Assembly: GCA_934045075.1 (NCBI GenBank)
Contig: OW203721.1
Coordinates: 22,702,181 to 22,766,180 of the forward strand
From: Yponomeuta sedellus
Lineage: Eukaryota > Arthropoda > Insecta > Lepidoptera > Yponomeutidae
DNA length: 64,000 nucleotides
Direction of reading: 5' to 3'
Both the position numbers and the translations under genes were made by a program. Positions 31,701 to 43,700 of the stretch are shown one piece after another. The stretch's first letter is position 1. Each line of letters opens with the position of its first letter. Below the pieces are notes generated by a model. That model was not told where the DNA came from. It saw only the letters and a list, made by a program, of their open reading frames with translations, and did no database searches.

Positions 31701-34700
31701 TCAAAGAAGTTTGCGCTAAGTTCACACTGGCTGTTCAGAAACTCACATGGCCGCAGCATTTTTTTTTATTACTTTTTTTGAAAACGAAAATGAAAATGAA
31801 ACTGTTCACAACTGACAGTAAGTAGTTGTATTTTTAAAGTTCATTCCGGCCCTTAGGTGGGAAGTAATATGTATGAGTTTTTCCCTCACTAGGGAGGGAA
31901 GCAGCATTTTCCACCCAATATTCAGATCAAAACAACACTAGTTTCCGAGTATAAGAAATGAAAATCAGTTTTACGTATTATCACAAAGTCGTATGCGCAA
32001 ATTTGCTAATACATTTTGCTCGCTTTGAGGGGCGATAATATCGTATGGTACCGTTCGACTTTTTTGTCGATTTCAAGTCATACGCCTAAAAGTCGTAACC
32101 GACTTATTTGCTAATGAAGTGAGAATTGGCTCCCTGAGATTTCCGCACTTAGCCTCATAGTTGGGTCATTGTACGTAGCAAGCGCTGAGATACGTTAACA
32201 CTTCAGACACTAGGGTTTCGCCGTCAGCGAGTGGTATTGCTACAATATTTTTACAAATGTACATAACTTAGAAAACAAAGTTGGTACATGCCGGGGTTCG
32301 AACCCATGACCTCCCGATTGAGAAGCCGGCGTTCTACACCGCTCCGCTACCTTCGCTCAAGATCAAGTCAAGCGGCTAGTGGTCACAGTTGTTAAGATTT
32401 CTCATGTTCACTTTTAGATAAAAGCGTATTATAAAACTAGTTATGATCTTTATTCCATTGGTGGCGCTAGTTAGCAGCCCGAAGCTCCTTAATCACGCCG
32501 ACAAGGCGTTGGAATATCTTTGTTCATACCCTTTTCTTTTATACTTTAATTAAATGATATTTTCTCATTTCCCAATTCAACGGTACGCCATATTAATGCG
32601 AGTTACCGTTGAATTGGTCGTTAAAAAAATGGGATATAATTATCATTTTTAGATTTAGGGATCCGTTTGCAAAATAGTAAGCTTTAGACCGCATTGTTGT
32701 ACTAGTAAGGTCCAGTCTAAACAATTGTTTGTCCAGTCTAACCTTCCTGCATCGCAGGAAGGCCATACTCCATCACGGGGGCCAAGTCCGGGTCTTGTAG
32801 TGGAGTGTAGTGGAATGATGGAGTCGGGTAGAGGATTGTAGGACAGTGGCAGGCCTTACTGTCAGAAGTTATGAAGCCGCCCATAAGGCCTCTGACATGG
32901 TTTAACGACTGCCATTGCATGTAAGCAGGTAGTCAATATAGGTAAAATTGAAATCCTCTCAATCTCAATCAATCATAAACCTCTCCTTTCTAAGTTCCTA
33001 TTCTTTGACGACTAATGCCGCGGTTTCACGGTCTTAGTGGATTCGGACCGAGCGCTCCATCCGAGTAAACTAATGCTTCTGATTGGACAGTTTTTCGTCA
33101 CAACACCAAAATAGCCAATCAGAATCATTTGTTTACTCGAATGGCGCACTCGGACCGAGCGCACTAAGACCGTGAAAACCTGGCTTAACTCTGCAACGTA
33201 AGGTACGGAGTTGGTCGTTAAAACTAACGCCAACGCATAAAGGCGGTGACAGCGCCGCGGCGTCGTCGCCACGTCTAAAGGTGACGTCTAAAGGTGGTCA
33301 CTTAAGATCAGGGTGCCATAAACAAGAATTGAATTGAAGATCTTATCTGTAAAAACAAGGAAAATCTTGTACAAATTACATTGAAAATTATTTTGAGCAT
33401 GATGTTAACGTGGTAGTTACAATATTATAATGGTGCAAACCTCTACACCATTTTTTTATATTTCTTCCATTTGTCCTTTCATTTTTAAATCAAAACTCCG
33501 CTGTGTTACCCGCGGTTTATCGATTTTCACATGGAGATAAGATATTTTCCCGCAGTGAAACGTAGCCTATGTGTTAATCCAGGGTGACAGCGTTTAATAT
33601 ATAACTAAGTAACCCGTATGCCCGTGCCATTTTGCCAGTAATCCCAACATATACTTAAGCCACTGTTACTGTGTGCGCCCACCGCCCCCGCCGCATAGAC
33701 AAGACAGCACCCACCGGAGCCCTTAGCATTCGCGCGCTCGCCCGTCGTTGAGCGACAGCCCTAACCGTTCTTGCTGTCTTGGCTATTTGCTTCGCGCGTG
33801 CAAGAAGATTACTTGCTATCTTTATTTGTACTAGTAACTACTATGCTTTATGAAACACATTGTGCGACATCGTAGTGGCGGATTGTGAGTTTTAAAGACA
33901 GTGGCCATTTTTGCCCGCCTGTCTCGGCGCATTTAACGCGTGGAAAATATAAGTGTTAAAATATGGTTTTGGCTTATGAAACTTTTCAGTCACAAAAATT
34001 CTTTCAACGTCGAACGATTTCAAGACGTTGTTAACTTAATTCCGGATTCACTTACTTGATTTTTTGTCGGAAAAGTCCGACCAGGGTTCGCTCTGATTCG
34101 CAGGCCTTAATGACGGTGAGATTAAGTTTACTGTGTAGCGGTAGTGCTCACGTAAGTTTTAGTTTTTAAGACGATTATTTTTTTTAAACTATTCAAGTTG
34201 ACATATAATTAACATAACATTTACGTACAGGCACATACATTGCTTCTGGCCCCACACTAGGATACCCTAGCTGTGTCGTGGGAACTAGAAACAAAGACAT
34301 ACAAACATGTCCACATCCAAGCCTTCCTATTACGTAGCATTCCATTCTATTGAGTGAAGCATTTAGACGACTCCTAAGTGTCAAAAAATGTATGCATTTG
34401 ACAGCCGGAGTGGCTTAAAAAAAGTAAAAATCAACGTCACTCAACTCAGTGGATACTTACGTAAGAATGCCCCTGGGGCTTTTTTTGTTACTAGCCGGGG
34501 TTCGAGCCCGGGACCTCTTGCGTGGTAGGCAGATGCGCTACCGCTACGCCACAGAGGTCGTCAACAGTTTTCGGAACAATAGCGAGACGAAAGTTAAAAT
34601 GGAACTCATGTTACATAACTCACGCCTGTATCCCGGTGGGGTTTGCTACATGCCACGATCCTGGCAGACCTCTTTCACTAATATATTACACTACATACAT

Positions 34701-37700
34701 ACATACATACATCGATAACCTCACGCCTGTATCCCAGAGGGGTAGGCAGAGACCAGGGACTGCCACTTGCCACGATCCTGACAGATCACCTTCGCTTCAT
34801 CAACGTTCATAAGTACGAGTAGTTGCATGCACGCACGCCGGTTCCGGGTACTTTTTACCTTTCCCTTTGCTAATACATCCCCTATTTGGTCGATGAATGT
34901 CCGCCTGGGACATCCCTTACCAGCCCTTCCACTTACATTAGCAATATATATTTGTTTCGTCAATCTTTCTTCCTTCATCCTCTCCACATGTCCAAACCAA
35001 AGCAACATTCCTTTCTCAATTCTAGTCACTACATCCTCTTTCAGTCCACAACGTTCTCTAATCAGACTATTGCGTATCCTGTCATTCAAAGTAACACTAC
35101 ACATTCTCAAGGACCTTATTTCTACTGCATTGATTCTACTTTCTTGCTTCTTTTGCCACACCCAAGTCTCCCTACCATACGTAAGTGTTGGGATCAGCAC
35201 ACCCTTATCACTGTGAAATAAAGTCCGAAACCAATAAATTTATAGCTCGTGACAGAATTAAAGCCAGTCCTAGCTGCTAACCCGGGCCTGATTCATAGAA
35301 CTACAGTACAAAACATACTTCTCAAGGACCTCATTTCTACTATCATATGCACGACGGTTTTTGGTCCTTTTGTCTTGCCCTTTGCTACTAAATCCCCTAC
35401 GAAGCGGTGGTAGCGGAGCGATGTAGAACGTCGGCTTCTCAGGGAGGTCGTGAGTTCGAACCCCGGTATGTGTCAATCACTTAGTTTTCTAAGTTACGTA
35501 CGTTTGTGAAATTATAGTAGCAATAACACTCTCTGGCGGAGAAGAAACACATCGTGAGGTAAACCCAGTGTCTAAAATGTTAAAGTACCTCGGCGCTTGC
35601 TAGTACAATGGCCCAATTATGAGGCTAAGTGCGGATATCTCAGGTCTAACTAACATACATCGCCTATTTGGTCGAAGTATGTTCGCCTGGGACGTTCCTT
35701 ACCAGCCCTTCCACCACATTAGCTTGATATATTTCTTCTTTTATCCTTTCCATATATCCGAAACAACGCAACGTACTAATTCTAAGTCACTCCATACTCT
35801 TTCAGTCCACAACATTCTCTAATCAAACTATTGCGTATCCTGTCATTCAAAGTAACACCACACGTACATTTAAGGACCTCATTTCTACTGCATTATTATT
35901 ACTAGATTCTTCTGCTATTCCTAAGTCTCGCTGGTCCCAACTCGTATGTATGGTACATTTAAACTTGTTGGGACCAGCATTATGGCTACCCAATCTAGCG
36001 CTTTTGGAGATCTACAAGGCAAAATGATGATGAGAAAATGTCCAGGCACCATTGGCACAATTTTCCGCTTTTCCCCGTCTTTCTCTATCACTTTTACACT
36101 TTCCATAGCTCTTAAACGGGCTCCCATACTGACAAAATCTTTACTTGCCCCTCTTATTGTTACCTTTAAAAAATGGGACATTTTCAAGAAATAAATAATA
36201 ATCCCACAACTTGTAAAAGTGGCTTAGATTTGCGGCAGAATCGGAGCGAAAGTATTTTGATCCGCTGTTTCTCTAGATTCTAAAAGTATTTTTGCGATGA
36301 ATTACACCCTCTTTACTACCCACTCCTCTATCGGTATTTAACTTAATTAACCTATTTATTTTCTGGAGTAATCTACAGTACTTCCAGATCTAAGCACCTG
36401 ATAGATGCGACAGGTAAAGTTGCCTACGTCAGGTATAAAATATGTCAATTTATTGGCTACATTTATACCTATGATCAGACTGAGTGACATTTTTTCACTT
36501 TTGCTTATTGGTAATGTTTTAATTATCGATATTGATGAATTTCATTGATTTGATAGAAAGCGAAAATAAAAAATTGTTAGGGGCTACTTTACGACATTTT
36601 CTGTTTTATTTTTATTTATAACTAGCTGACCAAGGATCTTTGGGTAAAACGTTCTTGTAGCTGACCCAGCGAACTTAATACCGCCTAACAGTCGTTTCTT
36701 TATATTTTTTCTATTTTGCTCTCCGTAAGAACCATCCTCGTACTTCAAGGAATATTTTAAAAAAAGAATTAGCGTAATCGATTCAGCTGCTCTCGAGATT
36801 TGCGCTTACCAACACATTCAGCGATTCATTTTTATATTATAGGAGTTTTAAAAAATACAATTCGTTGACTACTCCGTTAAACCATTGCTGGTTTGTCTCG
36901 AAGTAAGCGTCTTCGGATATTACAATGTTCGGTTGGTATAAACATGACGTGCTATCACATGGTCGAACATGTCTCAGTGTGTGTATTAGTAGGAGTGTGT
37001 GTGTGCTTGTTGCGTGACGCCAAGACTCATTTCAGATTATTTGTTTAGTACATCCCTTCACCCATCTAGTGTGAGTGAAGATGCCACTGGACGCTGCGTA
37101 AATCATCTTATTACGTAGTTGCAGAGGCCAATACAGCCTCGCCTTAAGTCATATACATTTTTTGTTTTATCAATTTTCTCGTAGTTTTGGATAAAAAAAA
37201 TAGTAAAGCAGAGGTTCTAACGGTCTTAAAAATATCAAGCTAATTCTGTGATAAATAGAAACTATAACATAAGTAAGAAAACGTAAATGCTGCGGGTAGA
37301 CTTTCGAACAATGTAGACCGTTATAAAAAATTGGATTTCATATTTAATTACTTTAAATATTTCCAGAATCGCCACGCCGCTCGAAAACCAGCACATACTC
37401 CAAAAGCAGCATCAGCAACAGAATAGTCAGACAAAATAGCGACGAAAGGATACAAAGCAAGTGCAAGACTTCGGAGTCACAAAAGCCAACAGTGACGATC
37501 AAGAGATCGCCTGAGGCCCGGGTTGTTACTAGAAACTCGTCTGTATCGTCCCCGACCGTCGAGGAGTCTCCAGAAGAGACGCGATACCCTGCCTCCGTCA
37601 TACACGTGCCAATCGAGCAAAAGTACACAAAGAAATACCAAAACCCGCCCCCAAAGAACGCCCCTCGGAGACGTTTGTTAGTCAGCCAACCTACGCATAC

Positions 37701-40700
37701 GCAACCGCCTCACACAGCCCTCGATATAACCTCTAGACACACGCCTCATACGCCAGTCTCACACAGCTTCAAATCTAGATGTTCGGAGACCGATGACTCT
37801 ATCATTGAAGAGGACGTCGACCTTGCTATCTCCTCGTGCGACCAAATACCTGACTCTTGCGTGTCTGTGCGAAAGGTGGATAGGAGGGAACTTACTTGCA
37901 GCGTCTCCGAGCGCAGAGAGCAGGTGCAGAGGAAGGAGTTACCTTCTAGCATGTCGGACAGACAGGAGCCAATGGACAGGAGGGATATGGACAATAGGGG
38001 GCTGATTCGGTGGAACGATGCCATAGTAGTACCGATAGACCCTCTGTACTCCGATCAGGCGATAGACGCCACGCCCGCTACGGCGCCCACGGTCGAGCGC
38101 TCCACGTCAGCCACCAACACTGAACCGTTCACTGAGCGCCGGGAGTACACAGAAAAAACCGTTGGCGTCACAGTGTTCGACGACCTACAGATACCTGACC
38201 TCACCCTAAGTAAAGGCGAGTCGAACTACGTCCACGAAACGCTCTCACTCCCTACTCTTCAAATACCGGACCTAAAAATGACTTCCATGAAAGTTGCGGC
38301 CTCGGAAGCCCATGGCCCATTCAAAGTGGCGCCCGAAAAGGGTCCCTCCACCCTCACAGACAGCACGTCGTACATTATCGGGACGCTAATGTATACGACG
38401 AAGCAGAAAATCAATATACAGGTAGTCAGTGACAAGTCTAGCGCGAAGACCCTCGGACCAGTGCCATCCTTCCCGCTGAGTGTCGTGTCGGTGTTCAAAA
38501 AGGATCTGAAGAATTACCAAGACGAAACGTCTGCGCGCTCTAGTCAAATTTCCAACAAGTGTTCGTTTACGTTAGATAAAAGCCTACTGAAATGCGACCC
38601 AGTCAGTTCGCTGCGGAAACCCTCCGAAATCATCAGCAGCATCACAGTCAACAAGAGTCTGCTGAAGACGGATTTCGTCTCGGAGCAGTTTAATCGGGAG
38701 CTGAATTTCATTGACTCGTTCTTTGAGTCTCTCCAGTACTTGGAGAGTTGCTCGGCGCAGGGCCAGACCGCTGCCTCGGGGCAGGAGAAATGGCTGCAGA
38801 GTCTGGAGATGGATCACTCCGAGTACAACAACTTCCTTTCGAAGTTGGAAGACGGCGCCGTAGAGGACAAGTCTGACACAATAATGTCCCGGAGCCTTTG
38901 TTTGGTGAGTTACTGTAAACATCCCGCGCGGCGCGGCGCTCGTTAGTTCAATTAGTTGGTTGTTTTTCGTAATTGACGGCGTCTGCGCGTGTCCCTAGTA
39001 TGATTCATTCTTTAATTGCTTCTAGAAATATTATCCTAATTTGAAATTCCAAAGATGGGTCTTGCTAATGAGTTATAAAACGTTTTATTTTAAATGAAAT
39101 CGCATTCTGATACAGATGTATGAACGTGTACAATTCCCTTAAAGTCCTTGTGCAATGCCCACTAAGAATTCAAATACAATATTGTTCCTAGTTGGTGCAC
39201 TGGTTCCGCAACAGAGTTCCGGTGTTTAGCATCACCCGTACAATATTGTTTCTCATAAACCTTTTATTTCCAGCTCAACCTGCTCATCCGCGATGAGCAA
39301 CGGCGAGCGAAAGACCTCCTGTTTGTGCTGAAGATGCGCGAGGATGCGCTTAAAGACTACACCAAGTCCCAGATCATTTGGCTCGAGAACAAAAAGAAGC
39401 AAGACAATACAGACATATCCCAGCTAAAGAAGAAGCAACGCGGCGCACTGCTGAAGCTCCAGTATGAATGCGGTGAGATGCAACGCATGCGCAAAGCACT
39501 CCTCGCGCTCTCCGAAAAGAGAAAAACGGCCCTCATGAAGACCAAAAAAAATATAGAGCTCAAGTTGACCAGCGAAGTTGACGTCGACAAAATCCTCAGC
39601 AAAAAGAAGCAACTGCGCCGTAGCTCGTCATCGGAACGCACTATTCCCGTGAAGTGTTTTGAATTGTCTAGCAGCACCGAAGATATGCTCAAGCCCACTA
39701 AAAGCGAAGAGAAGGAAGACAGTTCGGAGCCACATGAAAGCTCCATGGAGGCGGTCGTGTCGTACCTGAATGAGACCACACCTACGCAGACCTCTGAAAA
39801 ATGCGTCGCAGTCGACGGCCAGTACTTAAACATTGTCTTCAACAATCTCGCGATGCCGCAGATATTCCGCTCAGGCAAACAGTACGAAGTGAACGAGGAA
39901 GCGCTGCATAACATCCTCAACTCCAAGCCTAAAGCGCCACAAGTAGAATGCATAGATCAGTTCGTTGAGCACGTCCAGAGACAAGAAGATAAGTCTACTA
40001 CACCTTCAACGGCACGCAGTCTAGTCGAGGAGTTCAATCAGTATTACAAAGATTTCGCGGTCGGAGACAAGGACTCTACAACATCACCAGAGGACTTGAT
40101 GATATCTGACTGCACCAATACGGACACTGTGTTCGTAGTCAAGCCACCGCAGAAGCCGCCGACGATAAGTGCGTCGATTAGCGCGACAGAGTTTACCGAT
40201 GCACCGAGCTCGGAAACTATTGATGTGCCAGTGAATATGACAAGTGTAGAGACAACTATGCGACCGGAGATGGTTGAAAAGGATGTGGATGAAACTCAGA
40301 CCGGGCCTCTGCCGGTACCAGCTGGGGTTGAGGCGGAGGAGCCCGAAGTACAGACGCAGGCTGACTCCCAGGAATGGCCGTTGGCCGTCTCGGCTACCTC
40401 GATTTCCGAAGGTGAGTCTTAAAACCATGCAGTAGAAACTTATTTCCAGTGTTTGGAATGAGAAATTCATTTGAAGGATTCCATACATCAATGAGATGTT
40501 AATCCTATGTCCACAGAGTCGAGCGAGGACAGCATACGGCCATCAAGTCAGCCGACGTACTCGGAGCGCTCTTCGTTAACTGCGCTCGCGCCTCTGGCGT
40601 CACCGGTCGACTGCGAGGCTGAGAGGCTTAGACTGCAGCAGATAGCCATCGAACGAGAGGTTAGTGGACACGCTCAAGATCATCCTACGAGGCAATTTGA

Positions 40701-43700
40701 AAAAAAAGTTACACTGCAATTAAATTAACAAAGGTGGTTGGGCATAGTTCACAGCAGATATGTTCAAATCAAATCAAAGTATTTATTAAAAATTACACAG
40801 AATCACAATTTCTGTTCCAATGTTCTTGATTGAATGTTCCAAAAAAAACTTAAAGCTAAAAGTAGCAATTTTAAAGATGACTAGTTTATAATTACTATTT
40901 TTAAAATTATTAATTAGTTATATCCATAAAGATTACATTTCGGGCTTGAGCCTTGAGCTTGCTCTCAAACCTCGTTAGATTAGATTTATAAAAGCTCTGT
41001 GTTAGAAATTGGCCTCTGCTTCGTCATGGCCTCTATCCCAGAGAAAGCAAAATTACAGTGCCCTAAAACCACAAAACGTAGCTATTCACACGAACTCGCG
41101 ACAAGGCCATTCAGACGTTTAACACTCACACTACCATCCGCAGATCAAAGCGCTGGAGCGTCAGCAGCAATGCCACATGATCGTCGTCCGCTCGATCCCG
41201 GACAAGCCGCCGCCGCCCTACTGCGCGCCGGCCGAGCCGCCGCGGCGGGCCTTCGCCTCCGACTCGGTGACGGAGTCTCTAGTCAGTCAGCACATGACCG
41301 GTGCTGCGCCCCCGCCTGAGGACGCTTTCGACGCCTTCGTGGCCGACTTCTGCTGCGAAAGGGCGCCTAGCAACCCGGTAAGTTTCTCATAAACTCATTT
41401 GCTACATGAAGGTAGACTAGCCTAGTGGTCGAGTTACCAGTTATTTAGTCTCTCTTTACAAGCTACGGTAACAATGCCTACGCCACCGACTCGGTGACGG
41501 AGCCTCTAGTCAGTCAGGACATGACCGGGACTGCGCCACCGCCTGAGGACGCTTACGACGCCTTCGTTGTCGACTTCTGCTGCGAAACAGCGCCTAGCAA
41601 CCCGGTAATGTTCCATAAACACATTCGCAACGTGACCGTGGACTAGACTAGTATCCCAGTTACACTTCGAAGACCGCTGCCTCTCTTTACGAACTACGGT
41701 ACCATTGCCTTCGCCCTTGGCGCGGTAACGTAGTCGAGTTAGTCGGCAGGACGCTTTCGACGCCTTCGTGGCCGACTTCTGCTGCGAAAGAGCGCCTAGC
41801 ATCCCGGTACTTTTTCATAAACGCCCAAACTCATTCCCTACGTGAACATAGAATAACGCTCGAGTTACATTTCAAAGGCCACAGTCACCGATTACAAGCT
41901 ACGGTAACATTGCCTTCGCCCCCGACGTGGTCACGGAGTCTAGTCAGATAGCAGGACGCTTTTGACGCCTTCGTGGCGGACTTAGTATGCAGAAGAGCAC
42001 CTAGCAATACGACAGTGTCTCATAAACACACATCAACTCATTCGCTATGTGAACATGGAGTTGCCTAGTGAGTTTGTTTCCTTTTAGTTTCTCTTTCCTA
42101 TTTGAGACTTATTTGATTCAAATATTTTGAGCTGCGAGGCCTTGAATCCTATAATATATATCACTGAGCTAGTTTAGGTTCCGGTCCTTCCACAAATTGT
42201 ACTATTGTATCCATTTGTATCTATATACTGCATGTGATAAAATAAACATATTTGTATTCTAAAGTGAGTTTTGTTAATTTCAGAATACAAATATGTTTAT
42301 TTTATCTTATAATATACTGCACCTGTGCAATGTATAGATAGATACAAATACTTATTAAATATTTCTAAATAAATCAATGCTTACTTAAACTATCTCTTTT
42401 AAATTAGCTTCTCAATAACAATGCTTCACCAGAAACAGTTCTGATAGAAAACTCTGGACTTTACTAACATCTAAAACATTTGTCACAATTGGAAGATACA
42501 CAACCTTCTTAAAGTTTTGGAAAGTTATGTTCAATGATTTTATTGAATGCTGTCAAGGGCAACCAGTAACCCAGGTATAATGTCATCATTCCCAGGAGTT
42601 AGAGAGTGACAAGCCTTGGGACGCGTGCAACCAGCTGCCAAGTCCCGCCTCGCCCGCGTTGACCACCATCATCAGGGGTGCTTGCGAAGACCTGAAGAAT
42701 GTGCTGGGGACCGTACCGCCCACACAAGTCTCCGGTATGTAATAATAAATCTCTACCTACCACCGAACACAATTTTAGCAATAATTTGAACTGTTTGAGC
42801 ATGACTTCCCAGACGATGGACCATGTTTTATAGTGCCTTGCGTACCCTAACACCTGCACTAACGAGGACCTAATGATTGCAAGTGATAAAACAGTCAGCG
42901 TCGCAACTGTTTAGTTAAGACTGATGAATGCTTCTCGACCGGGAGGCTTATCCCTTATCCCGACGCGTCGTGAGGAAACTGTGGGATAAGGAAAACGTCG
43001 CGACGTTTTCCTTATCCCACAGTTAGCCAGTGGTATTGCTACTGTAACATCACAAAGGTACCTAACTTAGAAAACAAAGCCCGGCAGGTACATTGGTACA
43101 TGCCGGTACTTGTTTTCTTGTTGTGGGTTCGAATCCCACTATGTACATTGATACATGCCCTAGTGTTTGAAATGATGAATAAACCTTAGTGTCTGAAATG
43201 TTAATGTACCTCAGTGCTTGCTACGTACAATGGCCTAACTATGAGGCTACGTGCGGAAATCTCAGGGCTAAACTATGCAAAACTAAGTAAGTACATACTA
43301 CTACTAAGAGACTAACGAAAATTGTTTTGCCATCGACAAGCTAAGTAGAAGAAGAACACAATCACTTCTCCTATTGTAGATTAGCATACCGAGCACTGTC
43401 GTAACCAAGCAAGGACATCACAAACATGGAAATAAAGCCAGACTGAGGCTATTTAAACAAATCAACCACGGGTCCCCATTAAGAATCGAACCCGCGACCC
43501 CTTCTGTCCTGACCTTGACCTGAAAATAACAACAGAAAACATTTGCTATCTTCAAGGTCAGATCTGAGGAGGATATACTCGTAGGTACAGATGGTGTGTA
43601 GTCTAATAATAGCATGTATAATGGTTGCTTTAAAAGTATGCCGTATAAAATATTTTCTCTGCACACTACTAAAGTCCCCAAGATACAGGCCTTCATTAAT

